21,434 bases of DNA from Oscillospiraceae bacterium (GCA_017558545.1 JAFYUG010000108.1:1-21434), one strand, 5' to 3'. Shown: positions 13,565 through 20,936, counted from the first letter of the stretch. Notes: a model not told the origin generated them from the sequence alone. Numbers and translations are program-made.

Positions 13565-14570
13565 GTTCTAACACATCAAAGCCTTCGGAATAGTGAACTT
13601 CCATATCCTCGGTTATAAACACCGCGTAAGTATTTTCAAGGGAGTTTATAAGCTCCATGCCCTTTTCAAGACCCAAGGCGAAAACCGTGGTGGAAAGAGC
13701 GTCGCAATCAACGCTTTTTTCGCCAATTATGCTAACGGAGATAAGGCCGTTATCTATGCTCACTCCCGTGTCGGGGTCAAGAATATGGTGGTATCGCACG
13801 CCGCTCTGCTCAAAATAGCGCTGATAAACGCCGCTTGTAACAACGCTCATGTCGGTGATGGAAACGGCGGTAATATACTGGGAACTATCCTTGTAGGGGT
13901 ACTGAATGCCAACTTTGAACTGGCTGCCGTCGGGCTTTGAGCCAAGGCAGAGAATGTTGCCCCCAAGATCAATAATTGCGCTTTCAACGCCGTTTTCGCG
14001 AAGTAAATCACATAAACGGTCGGCAATATAACCCTTGGCAATGGCGCCGAGGTCGATAATAGCCTCGCCGTCAACGAGGGTGACGGTGTCCCCATCAATA
14101 ATTATATTCTCCCAGCCCACATGGCTCATGGCCTCTTTTAGCTCACTATCGGAGGGCAGGGCAGGGGACTCGGAGGAAAAATTATAAAGGGAGCTGACGC
14201 CGCCCATGGTGAAATCGAAGCGGCCTTCGCTGATTTCACTATACATTTTTGCGGTGGATATTACATTGAGAAGGTGCTCGGAAACGGCCATGGAGCCACA
14301 TTCATTGAGGGCAAAAAGCTCGCTTTCACTATCGGTGCGGGAGAAGATTTTTTCATACTCCGCGCATAGCTGAAGGCACTTGGGAAGCATGGCGGAGTCG
14401 GCTTCGGAGTAGACAGTTATGCTGACGATTGTGTCCAGAAAAAAGGCAGTTTCTGTAAATTTTTTCGCAGTTTTCTTGTTAAAAAATCCGCAAGATGTTA
14501 AAGAAAAAACAACTATTAAAGATGCTGTAAAAATCCACAGAAAATTAAGTTTTTTTGTCTTTTGGCGCAT
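13560..14570 (-). CDS. apbE: FAD:protein FMN transferase, lipoprotein
   Basis: 336 residues. Transfers FMN from FAD to a Thr or Ser of target proteins; in Rnf-bearing bacteria the targets are RnfG and RnfD. An N-terminal hydrophobic segment ends in lipobox LTSC (Cys about 27), so it is anchored outside the membrane, where those targets are modified. Family features: FLDTIVSITVYSEA, the FDFTMGGVSSLY region, IIDLGAIAKGYIAD and AIIDLGGNILCLGS in the middle, and HHILDPDTGVSIDNGLISVSIIG plus DCDALSTTVFALG near the C-terminus with the conserved metal-site Asp residues. AGGAG lies six bases before the ATG. It is transcribed divergently from rnfCDGEAB, with overlapping promoters, fitting co-regulation with its substrates. 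Confidence 0.95.
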   Translation of the reverse strand: MRQKTKKLNFLWIFTASLIVVFSLTSCGFFNKKTAKKFTETAFFLDTIVSITVYSEADSAMLPKCLQLCAEYEKIFSRTDSESELFALNECGSMAVSEHLLNVISTAKMYSEISEGRFDFTMGGVSSLYNFSSESPALPSDSELKEAMSHVGWENIIIDGDTVTLVDGEAIIDLGAIAKGYIADRLCDLLRENGVESAIIDLGGNILCLGSKPDGSQFKVGIQYPYKDSSQYITAVSITDMSVVTSGVYQRYFEQSGVRYHHILDPDTGVSIDNGLISVSIIGEKSVDCDALSTTVFALGLEKGMELINSLENTYAVFITEDMEVHYSEGFDVLER

Positions 14571-14599
14571 ACTTTACTCCTTGCGTTTGTGGGCATTTA

Positions 14600-14628
14600 T
14601 TGATATAATCTACTTTGTATTTTATATA
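14600..14628 (+). promoter_or_regulatory. Promoter of the rnfCDGEAB operon
   Basis: TTGATA, 17-nt spacer, TATATA, giving a start near 14635 and a leader of about 68 nt. Its -10 element overlaps that of the apbE promoter by two bases. Confidence 0.65.
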
Positions 14629-14647
14629 CTCTGTTCGTATTTTGCAA
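14619..14647 (-). promoter_or_regulatory. Promoter of apbE
   Basis: On the minus strand: TTGCAA, 17-nt spacer, TAAAAT, giving a short leader. It lies almost on top of the rnf promoter, so RNA polymerase is unlikely to occupy both at once. Confidence 0.55.
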
Positions 14648-14670
14648 GAGAAGCTTTTAAGGCAAAATAC
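14637..14670. promoter_or_regulatory. Inverted repeat at the apbE/rnf divergent promoters
   Basis: GTATTTTGC (14637-14645) and GCAAAATAC (14662-14670), exact 9-bp complements 16 bases apart with AAGCTT in the centre. The left arm covers the apbE -35 element, and the whole lies at the rnf transcription start. It may be an operator for a shared regulator or an mRNA hairpin in the rnf leader. It does not look like a Rex site. Confidence 0.5.
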
Positions 14671-14702
14671 GGAAATCGCATAAAAAAGAAGGAGGAAGCA
14701 GA

Positions 14703-16076
14703 GTGTCAATCAAATTGCTGCACGGTGCACACGTTCCGCACAGAAAGAACACCGCGGACTGCACCCCCAAGCGTATGCCGGTTGAGGCAGGCACCCTTCT
14801 CACCATCCCCGTATCTATGAACATCGGCGCACCCTCTAAGGCCGTTGTCAAAGTTAACGACATGGTGAAGGTAGGTCAGCTCATTGCCGAGCCCGGCGGT
14901 TTCGTCTCTTCTCCCATCTATTCCGGTGTTTCCGGAAAGGTTAAGAAGCTGGACGAAGTTCTCCTGTTCCATGGCGCAAGCTGCCAGGCCATCGTAATCG
15001 AGGCCGACGGCGAGCAGACCCTTTATGAAGAAATCCAGGCTCCCACCGTCACCGATCTGCCCAGCTTCATCGAGGCTGTTAAGAATAGTGGCGTTGTCGG
15101 TCTCGGCGGCGCAGGTTTCCCCACCGCTGTTAAGCTGAATGTAGACCCCGCCAAGGTGGACTATATCTGCATCAACGGCGCTGAGTGCGAGCCCTACATC
15201 ACCGCTGATACCCGCACCATGCTGGACGATGCCGAACTCCTCGTTGAAGGCATCGAGCTTCTCAAGAAGTATCTTGAGCCCGGCAAGGTCATCATCGGCA
15301 TTGAGGACAACAAGCCCCAGTGCGTAAAGAAGCTCAAAGAGCTTTGCAGGGATCTTCCCTATGTTGAGGTTAATGCTCTTCCCGCTCTCTACCCCCAGGG
15401 CGGTGAGAAGGTCATGATTCATAACACCACCGGCCGCATCGTTCCCGAGGGCAAGCTCCCCATCGACGTTGGCTGCGTTGTTATCAACACCTCCACCCTC
15501 GTTGGTATTGCCAAGTATATCAAGACCGGTATGCCTCTCACCGAGAAGTATGTCACCGTTGACGGCAGCGCAATTGCCAACCCCATGAACGTTATCGCTC
15601 CCATCGGTATGCCCGTAAAGAAGGTTGTTGAGTTCACCGGCGGCTACAAGTGCGAGCCCAAGAAGATCGTTCTCGGCGGCCCCATGATGGGTGTTTCCGT
15701 TCCCAGCGACGAGGAAGTTGTTGTTAAGAACACCGGCGCCATCCTTGCATTCAATGAGAAGGATGCCCGTCCTCCCAAGACCACCGATTGCATCAAGTGC
15801 GGCAGATGCATCAACACCTGCCCCCTGAACCTGATGCCCGCTCACATTGAGACCGCTTACAAGCTCGGCAAGGGCGAGGATCTCAAGAAGCTGAAGGTCA
15901 ACATCTGCATGGAATGCGGATGCTGCGCCTTCGTTTGCCCTGCAAAGCGTCCCCTCGTTCAGGTCAACAAGCTGGCCAAGGGTATGCTCTGGGACTACAA
16001 CGCCAAGCTGAAGGCCGATGCCGAAAAGGCAGCCGCCAAGAAGGCAGAGGCAGAAAAGGAGGCAGCAAATGTCTAA
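14703..16076 (+). CDS. rnfC: Rnf complex subunit C, electron input subunit
   Basis: 457 residues, cytoplasmic face of the Rnf ferredoxin:NAD+ oxidoreductase, which couples electron transfer to ion export. The N-terminal RnfC domain (about 1-110) is followed by the FMN/NADH-binding region with GLGGAGFPT (133-141) and NGAECEPYI (158-166). An SLBB-like stretch follows, then two [4Fe-4S] motifs: C363/366/369/373 (CIKCGRCINTCP) and C402/405/408/412 (CMECGCCAFVCP). The tail is a Lys/Ala/Glu-rich helix (from about 433). The start is GTG at 14703, with AGGAGG seven bases upstream. The gene overlaps rnfD by eight bases. Codon use is strongly biased, as in glgP. First gene of rnfCDGEAB. Confidence 0.97.
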   Translation: MSIKLLHGAHVPHRKNTADCTPKRMPVEAGTLLTIPVSMNIGAPSKAVVKVNDMVKVGQLIAEPGGFVSSPIYSGVSGKVKKLDEVLLFHGASCQAIVIEADGEQTLYEEIQAPTVTDLPSFIEAVKNSGVVGLGGAGFPTAVKLNVDPAKVDYICINGAECEPYITADTRTMLDDAELLVEGIELLKKYLEPGKVIIGIEDNKPQCVKKLKELCRDLPYVEVNALPALYPQGGEKVMIHNTTGRIVPEGKLPIDVGCVVINTSTLVGIAKYIKTGMPLTEKYVTVDGSAIANPMNVIAPIGMPVKKVVEFTGGYKCEPKKIVLGGPMMGVSVPSDEEVVVKNTGAILAFNEKDARPPKTTDCIKCGRCINTCPLNLMPAHIETAYKLGKGEDLKKLKVNICMECGCCAFVCPAKRPLVQVNKLAKGMLWDYNAKLKADAEKAAAKKAEAEKEAANV

Positions 16077-16998
16077 GTTCATAGTTTCTGTATCTCCTCA
16101 TATCACCCATAAGGACTCCACCCAGTCCATCATGCGCGATGTTCTCATCGCTCTTTGCCCCGCTGTTGTGGCTTCCGTCATATTCTTCGGCTGGAGAGCT
16201 CTGCTTCTCACCGTTGTCTGCGTTGCCACCGCAATTTTCTGGGAATGGGCTTTCCAGAAGCTTTGCAAGCGCGAGACCACCATCTGCGACCTTTCCGCAG
16301 CAGTAACCGGCCTTATTCTGGCCATGAACCTGCCTGTTGATCTGCCTTTGTGGCAGGCCGCATTCGGCACTCTGGTGGCCATCGTTGTTGTTAAGCAGCT
16401 CTTCGGCGGCCTTGGCTATAACTTTGCCAACCCCGCCATCACCGCCCGCGTTGTTATGCTCATCGCATTCGCAGGCACCATGACCACCTTCGCTCCCACC
16501 AACTTCGGCGTTGACGCCGTCAGCGTTGCAACTCCTCTTGCTGCAATGAAGAGCGGCACCGTGGATGCTTCCATTCTGGACCTCTTCCTTGGCAATGTTG
16601 CAGGCAGCATGGGCGAGACCAGCGCTCTGGCTCTCCTCCTTGGCTTCGGCTATCTCCTCGTCCGCAGAGTTATCTCCTGGCATACTCCCGTGGCCTTCAT
16701 CGGCACCGTATTCGTCCTCGCTCTTGCTAAGGGCGGCGTTATGTTCGGTCTTGCTGAGATTCTCGCCGGCGGCGTATTCCTCGGCGCTATCTTCATGGCC
16801 ACCGACTATGTCACCACTCCCCAGACTCCTTGGGGCCGCGTGATCTTCGGTATTGGCTGCGGTCTTATCACCTGCCTCATCCGCTTCTTCGGCAACTATC
16901 CCGAAGGCGTATCCTTCTCCATCCTGCTGATGAACATTCTCACTCCCTACATCAGCTCCTGGACTGCAAAGAAAGCTTTGGGAGGTGTTGACGCATGA
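16069..16998 (+). CDS. rnfD: Rnf complex subunit D, flavinylated membrane subunit
   Basis: 309 residues, multispanning NqrB/RnfD family. It starts SKFIVSVSPHITHKDSTQSIM, with the SPH segment typical of RnfD. A conserved GYNFANPAITARV lies at 116-128. The expected covalent FMN site is Thr155 in DAVSVATPLA, matching the xxATPL pattern modified by ApbE. The start at 16069 has AAAGGAGG upstream and lies inside the rnfC end, so the two genes are translationally coupled; the longer frame starting at 16018 is not needed. It overlaps rnfG by four bases. It carries electrons through the membrane and probably part of the ion path. Confidence 0.95.
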   Translation: MSKFIVSVSPHITHKDSTQSIMRDVLIALCPAVVASVIFFGWRALLLTVVCVATAIFWEWAFQKLCKRETTICDLSAAVTGLILAMNLPVDLPLWQAAFGTLVAIVVVKQLFGGLGYNFANPAITARVVMLIAFAGTMTTFAPTNFGVDAVSVATPLAAMKSGTVDASILDLFLGNVAGSMGETSALALLLGFGYLLVRRVISWHTPVAFIGTVFVLALAKGGVMFGLAEILAGGVFLGAIFMATDYVTTPQTPWGRVIFGIGCGLITCLIRFFGNYPEGVSFSILLMNILTPYISSWTAKKALGGVDA

Positions 16999-17528
16999 AA
17001 AACGTAAAAGCCGATTTTGTTATGCCTATCGTTGTGCTCATGCTCATCTGCCTCGTTATGAGCGGTCTGCTTGCAGCCACCAACTTCATCACCGAGCCCA
17101 TCATCTCCGCAGGCGATGCTCAGCGCGCTGAGCAGGCCCGTATTGATGCTCTCCCCGCAGCTGACGGCTTCACCAAGCTTGACTACACTGCTCCCGAGGG
17201 CAGCACTGTTTCCGAAGTTTATGAAGCCACCAACGGCGCAGGTTATGTATTTATGCTCAAGACCACCGGTTACGGTGCAAAGGGCTCCCTGCAGATTATC
17301 TGCTCCATCGATGCTGACGGCAAGATAGTCAACACCGCAACTCTCGGCCATGACGAGACTCCCGGTCTTGGCACCAAGGTCACCGAGGCTGCCTTCGCCG
17401 GCCAGTTCAGCGGCGTTGATGCTTCCATGAGCGGCGTTGACACCATTTCCGGCGCTACCATTTCTTCCAGCGCATATGTAAGAGCAATTGCAGATGCCTT
17501 TGCCGCATTTGCTGAAATTTCCAAGTAA
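16995..17528 (+). CDS. rnfG: Rnf complex subunit G, covalent FMN subunit
   Basis: 177 residues. One N-terminal membrane helix (about 8-30) and an extracytoplasmic FMN-binding domain. The family's GHDETPGLGTKV is at 118-129. The flavinylation motif is SGATIS at 152-157, with the last Ser (157) as the predicted FMN acceptor; many family members carry Thr there. ApbE, encoded divergently at 13560-14570, is the expected modifying enzyme. The start overlaps the rnfD stop (ATGA). An AGGAGG site for rnfE follows directly after its stop. Confidence 0.96.
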   Translation: MKNVKADFVMPIVVLMLICLVMSGLLAATNFITEPIISAGDAQRAEQARIDALPAADGFTKLDYTAPEGSTVSEVYEATNGAGYVFMLKTTGYGAKGSLQIICSIDADGKIVNTATLGHDETPGLGTKVTEAAFAGQFSGVDASMSGVDTISGATISSSAYVRAIADAFAAFAEISK

Positions 17529-17542
17529 GGAGGTACGAGATA

Positions 17543-18244
17543 ATGGAAAAAACCAATAAGCTTGCCATTCTGCTTAACGGCATTATCAAGGAAAACCCCG
17601 TTCTCGTCCTCGTCCTTGGTACTTGCCCCACTCTTGCAGTTACCACTCAGACCGTTAACGCATTCGGTATGGGCGCCGCTGCCACCGCAGTTTTGCTTTT
17701 CTCCAACGTTGCAATTTCTCTTCTGAGAAAAATCATTCCCGATAAGGTCCGCATTCCCTGCTACATAGTTCTGATTGCAGCCGCAGTTACCATCGTTCAG
17801 ATGGTGCTCAACGCCTTTGTTTACAGCGTCTATGAAGCTCTGGGTCTGTTCCTGCCCCTTATCGTTGTAAACTGCATCATCCTCGGCCGCGCCGAGATGT
17901 TTGCAAACAAGAACACCGTTGTTGACTCCGCTCTGGACGCCATCGGCATGGGTATAGGCTTCACCCTCACCCTCTTCGTTATGGCTTCCATCCGTGAGAT
18001 CCTCGGTGCCGGCAGCTGGATGGGCTATGCTATTCCCGTTCTCTGCGACAATAACATCGGCATTATGACCATGGCTCCCGGCGGCTTCGCCGTATTCGGC
18101 ATCCTCATTGCTGTTGTTAATAAGTTCTTTACCAACAAGCCCAAGAAGAGCGAGTTCGGCTGCGAAAACTGCCCCACCGCAAGTGTTTGCGCCAAGATCG
18201 CCTGCGCAGGCTGCTCCGAGAAGAAGGAGGTTGTTGCTGAATGA
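17543..18244 (+). CDS. rnfE: Rnf complex subunit E with Cys-rich C-terminal tail
   Basis: 233 residues, six membrane segments, NqrD/RnfE family, sister to RnfA. The conserved cysteines that are thought to hold an iron-sulfur centre between RnfA and RnfE are at 28 (LGTCPTLAV) and 111 (VNCIILGRAE). After the last helix the protein carries a 38-residue tail with five cysteines (207, 210, 216, 221, 224; C-x2-C-x5-C-x4-C-x2-C) and a Lys/Glu-rich end. Such a tail is absent from proteobacterial RnfE and could bind another metal centre. AGGAGG lies upstream. The stop overlaps the rnfA start by four bases. Confidence 0.95.
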   Translation: MEKTNKLAILLNGIIKENPVLVLVLGTCPTLAVTTQTVNAFGMGAAATAVLLFSNVAISLLRKIIPDKVRIPCYIVLIAAAVTIVQMVLNAFVYSVYEALGLFLPLIVVNCIILGRAEMFANKNTVVDSALDAIGMGIGFTLTLFVMASIREILGAGSWMGYAIPVLCDNNIGIMTMAPGGFAVFGILIAVVNKFFTNKPKKSEFGCENCPTASVCAKIACAGCSEKKEVVAE

Positions 18245-18831
18245 AAGAAATTATCGCAATAATCCTGACTGCTGCTCTGGTTAATAACTATGTTCTGAGC
18301 CAGTTCCTTGGTATCTGCCCCTTCCTTGGCGTTTCCAAGAAGCTCGACCAGGCAACCGGTATGTCCATCGCCGTTATCTTCGTTATGCTGCTGGCCACCG
18401 CCGTTACCTGGCCCATCCAGTACTATGTCCTCAACCCCAAGGGTCTGGGCTACATGCAGACCATCGTCTTCATCCTTGTTATCGCCGCTCTCGTTCAGCT
18501 GGTTGAAATCATTCTGAAGAAGTATATCCCCGGTCTCCATAAGTCTCTGGGTGTTTATCTGCCCCTTATCACCACCAACTGCGCAGTTCTCGGTGTCTGC
18601 ATCAGCAACATCACCGCCGAGTATAACTTTGTTCAGGCAATGTTCAACTCCTTCGGCTCCGGCCTTGGTTTCTTCCTTGCAATGGTTCTCTTCTCCGGCG
18701 TTCGTGGCCGTATGGAGAACAACAATTGCCCCGCCTGCTTCAAAGGTCTGCCCATCACCCTCATCGCCGCCGCCATCCTCAGCTGCTCCTTCTTTGGCTT
18801 TGCCGGCGTTGTTGATAACATCTTCGGTTAA
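18241..18831 (+). CDS. rnfA: Rnf complex subunit A
   Basis: 196 residues, six membrane segments, NqrE/RnfA family. The paired half-repeat structure carries conserved Cys26 (LGICPFLGVS) and Cys114 (TTNCAVLGV), thought to bind an iron-sulfur centre at the RnfA/RnfE interface that moves electrons across the membrane. VNNYVLSQFLGICPF at the N-terminus is typical. Length is normal for the family. Translation is coupled to rnfE through an ATGA overlap, and rnfB starts 15 bases after its stop, preceded by AAGGAGG. Confidence 0.96.
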   Translation: MKEIIAIILTAALVNNYVLSQFLGICPFLGVSKKLDQATGMSIAVIFVMLLATAVTWPIQYYVLNPKGLGYMQTIVFILVIAALVQLVEIILKKYIPGLHKSLGVYLPLITTNCAVLGVCISNITAEYNFVQAMFNSFGSGLGFFLAMVLFSGVRGRMENNNCPACFKGLPITLIAAAILSCSFFGFAGVVDNIFG

Positions 18832-18846
18832 GGAGGGCTTAACAGT

Positions 18847-19632
18847 ATGACTGCTATTATTATCGCTGTTATAGTTGTTACCGTTATCGGTATCATCTGC
18901 GCTGTTGTCCTCTCCGTTGCCTCCAAGGTAATGTATGTTCCCGTTGATGAGCGCGTAACCCAGCTCAGCGAAGTTCTGCCCGGCGCAAACTGCGGCGGCT
19001 GCGGCTTCCCCGGCTGCGACGGTTATGCAGCTGCTCTGGTAGAGGATCCCGACACTCCCCTCACTCTCTGCGCCGCCGGCGGCGCTGCCTGCGCTCAGGC
19101 CATGGGTAGAATCCTTGGCAAGGAAGCAGGCGAAATGGTTGAAAAGCGCGCCTTTGTTCAGTGCATGGGCGATTGCTCCAAGACCGCAAACAAGATGGAA
19201 TATGTCGGCATTGATAGCTGCAAAGCTGCAAAGGTCATGTTCGGCGGCGCAGGCAACTGCACCTTCGGCTGCATGGGTCTTGGCGACTGCGTAGCAGCCT
19301 GCCCCAACGGCGGCGTTGAAATCAAGGACGGCGTTGCCCGCATTAACTACACCATCTGCAATGGCTGCGGCGGCTGCGCCAAGGTCTGCCCCAACGGCGT
19401 TATCTCCATTCTCCCCGCCACCATTCCCGTGCTGGTTGCCTGCTCCAACAAGGATAAGGGTCCCGCCGCACGCAAAAAGTGCACTGCTGCCTGCATCGGC
19501 TGCGGTATGTGCATGAGAAAGTGCCCCCAGGGCGCTATCAAGGTGGAGAACAACATCGCCCGCGTGGATTACGAAAAGTGCGATGGCTGCGGCACCTGCG
19601 CAAGCGTTTGCCCCGCCAAGTGCATCCTGTAA
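18847..19632 (+). CDS. rnfB: Rnf complex subunit B, multi-cluster ferredoxin subunit
   Basis: 261 residues. An N-terminal helix (3-28) anchors it in the membrane; the rest is cytoplasmic and takes electrons from reduced ferredoxin. The first [4Fe-4S] site is C49/52/57/75 (CGGCGFPGC...C). A GNCTFGCMGLGDCVAACP site follows (138/142/148/152), then three ferredoxin-type motifs: C171/174/177/181, a group at C212-226 (CTAACIGCGMCMRKCP) and C245/248/251/255. By motif count this suggests at least five clusters, in line with the enlarged RnfB of Clostridia. Last gene of the operon, followed after 13 bases by a strong terminator. Confidence 0.96.
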   Translation: MTAIIIAVIVVTVIGIICAVVLSVASKVMYVPVDERVTQLSEVLPGANCGGCGFPGCDGYAAALVEDPDTPLTLCAAGGAACAQAMGRILGKEAGEMVEKRAFVQCMGDCSKTANKMEYVGIDSCKAAKVMFGGAGNCTFGCMGLGDCVAACPNGGVEIKDGVARINYTICNGCGGCAKVCPNGVISILPATIPVLVACSNKDKGPAARKKCTAACIGCGMCMRKCPQGAIKVENNIARVDYEKCDGCGTCASVCPAKCIL

Positions 19633-19645
19633 GTTACAGATTAAT

Positions 19646-19680
19646 AAAAAAGAGTTTCGGAATTCCCGAAACTCTTTTTT
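19646..19680 (+). terminator. Intrinsic terminator of the rnf operon
   Basis: Perfect 15-bp stem AAAAAAGAGTTTCGG / CCGAAACTCTTTTTT, loop AATTC, 13 bases after the rnfB stop. Confidence 0.93.
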
Positions 19681-19684
19681 ACTT

Positions 19685-19817
19685 TTAAAGGCTCCCTTGT
19701 GCAAAGGGGCCGACGCGTTAAGAAAATGTGCCGGTGGCACATTTTTAGCCAAAGGCGGAAGCAATCTATGATTGCGACCCGGCCCGAAGGGTGTCAGCGA
19801 AGCTGAAGGAGGGATTG
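19685..19817. repeat. AAAGGCTCCCTTGTG family repeat split by another element
   Basis: The left end (TAAAGGCTCCCTTGTGCAAA) and the right end (TGTCAGCGAAGCTGA then GGAGGGATTG) match the repeat at 6947-7000. About 75 extra bases lie between them, including the hairpins TGTGCC GGT GGCACA and GCAATC TAT GATTGC. As at 6947, the repeat begins a few bases after a terminator. Confidence 0.7.
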
Positions 19818-19876
19818 CATAGCAGGGATATATCGTAAGTAGTCGCAATTATTGTTTATATTCTAAGACTTTTAAC

Positions 19877-19905
19877 TTCCGATTTCAGAAATTTTGTTAT
19901 ATAAT
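19877..19905 (+). promoter_or_regulatory. Possible promoter of the NusG-II/Gx genes
   Basis: TATAAT at 19900-19905, with TTCCGA 17 bases upstream as a weak -35 element. The start codon is only 18 bases past the -10 element, so the leader would be very short. Confidence 0.4.
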
Positions 19906-19922
19906 GGCCTTGGTGAATTAAT

Positions 19923-20300
19923 ATGACTTTTTTGAAAAAGCATAAAAATGATATATTGCTCATATTGGCCGTGCTGATTTTGGCGGGAGGCTTTTGGCTC
20001 TATTCCTCATTCGCCATGGATAAGGGCGGCGAGGCAGTTATAAGTGTGGACGGGAAAGAGCTTTGCCGCTTGCCTCTTGGGGTGGACACTACCTATACCA
20101 TAGGGGAGGGAGAACACTTCAATAGCCTTGTTATCTCCGGTGGCGAAGCTTGGATGGCGGACGCAAGCTGCCCCGACCATATCTGCGTCAATAGCGGCAA
20201 GGTGAGCTTGGAGGGCCAAAGCATAGTTTGCCTTCCCAATAAAACCATAGTCAGCATTGTTGGCGGAGAGGATAGCGGATTGGACGGTGTGGCAGGATGA
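19923..20300 (+). CDS. NusG domain II-containing protein
   Basis: 125 residues. An N-terminal membrane helix (about 10-31) is followed by a small extracytoplasmic domain of the NusG_II family, recognised by the sequence around CPDHICVNSGKVSLEGQSIVC (spanning about 83-103) and LPNKTIVSIVGG. The two conserved cysteines in CPDHIC and one in VCLPN are present. Function is unknown; the domain resembles the second domain of bacterial NusG but is not a transcription factor. It overlaps the next gene, a Gx-family membrane protein, by four bases. These two genes often occur with apbE and Rnf or other flavoprotein genes in Clostridia. The ribosome binding site is weak (GGTGA). Confidence 0.85.
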   Translation: MTFLKKHKNDILLILAVLILAGGFWLYSSFAMDKGGEAVISVDGKELCRLPLGVDTTYTIGEGEHFNSLVISGGEAWMADASCPDHICVNSGKVSLEGQSIVCLPNKTIVSIVGGEDSGLDGVAG

Positions 20301-20779
20301 AAACTAAGAAACTAACTACCCACGCCCTGCTTCTTGCTCTTGCATTAATTCTCAGCTACTTGGAAAACCTTGTGCCCATGAGCTTTGCAGTGCCGGGAAT
20401 AAAGCTTGGCCTTCCCAATGTGGTTATAGTCTATGCTCTCTATAAGCTGGGAGCAAAGTCTGCTGTCAGCATAAGCATAGTCCGCGTTATATTGGTGAGC
20501 ATCCTTTTCGGCAATGTTATGACCATGATTTATTCTTTGGTAGGCGCGGCCTTGGCGCTAATACTTATGTGGCTTTTGAAAAAGAGCAAAAAGTTCTCTC
20601 CCGTGGGCGTTAGTGTGGCGGGAGCCTTGGGACATAACGCAGGCCAGATTTTCACCGCCATGGTCTTGCTTGAAACCGGCGGACTTATCTATTATCTCCC
20701 TGCCCTCTGTATCTCCGGCGCTGTCAGCGGCGTGCTCATAGGCATCCTCGGCGGTATTTTGGTTAAGAGAATAAAATAA
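20297..20779 (+). CDS. Gx transporter family protein (Hpre_diP_synt_I)
   Basis: 160 residues, about five membrane segments. It matches the family once annotated as heptaprenyl diphosphate synthase component I (PF07456) and now usually called Gx transporter family: THALLLALALILSYLENLVP at the start, PGIKLGLPNVVIVYALYKLG, then GALGHNAGQIFTAM and LPALCISGAVSGVLIGILGG. The start resembles ECF-type substrate-capture proteins, so import of a small molecule is possible, but no substrate is known. The often neighbouring polyprenyl synthetase gene is not seen here. It is coupled to the NusG-II gene through an ATGA overlap. Confidence 0.85.
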   Translation: MKTKKLTTHALLLALALILSYLENLVPMSFAVPGIKLGLPNVVIVYALYKLGAKSAVSISIVRVILVSILFGNVMTMIYSLVGAALALILMWLLKKSKKFSPVGVSVAGALGHNAGQIFTAMVLLETGGLIYYLPALCISGAVSGVLIGILGGILVKRIK

Positions 20780-20792
20780 TAGCAAAAGGTAA

Positions 20793-20936
20793 AAGATTGC
20801 TGTTGACCAAGTTGCCATGCTGATAGAGCGCACATTAAAGCTCATGCCCTCTCCCCAATATGCCATAAGCGATCAAAATATTATCGGTAAGGCCGTAGAA
20901 ATTGTCGATGTCAATGAAGGTGGAGCAAGAAAATGA
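20793..20936 (+). pseudogene. Possible gene remnant or 39-residue small ORF
   Basis: An open frame runs from 20793, after a stop codon, to TGA at 20934-20936. From the first ATG (20817) it encodes 39 residues, from MLIERTLKLMPSPQYAISDQ to VNEGGARK. No ribosome binding site precedes that ATG, and the frame stays protein-like upstream of it (KIAVDQVA). Its stop overlaps the start of the next gene as ATGA, a sign of former translational coupling. The simplest reading is the surviving 3' end of a gene that has lost its front. I do not recognise the family. A genuine small protein is the alternative. Confidence 0.4.

Noticed and set aside
14637..14670. Rex operator before rnfC
   Set aside because: The arms GTATTTTGC/GCAAAATAC and their 16-base spacing do not match the compact TTGTTAA-type Rex palindrome.
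14706..16082. 458-residue minus-strand open frame exactly under rnfC
   Set aside because: It is an antisense shadow of a certain gene, with no ribosome binding site and low-complexity composition.
18025..19848. 607-residue minus-strand open frame under rnfE, rnfA and rnfB
   Set aside because: It is antisense to three certain genes, its product is Gly/Ala/Asn-rich without family features, and it comes from the strong codon bias of the rnf genes.
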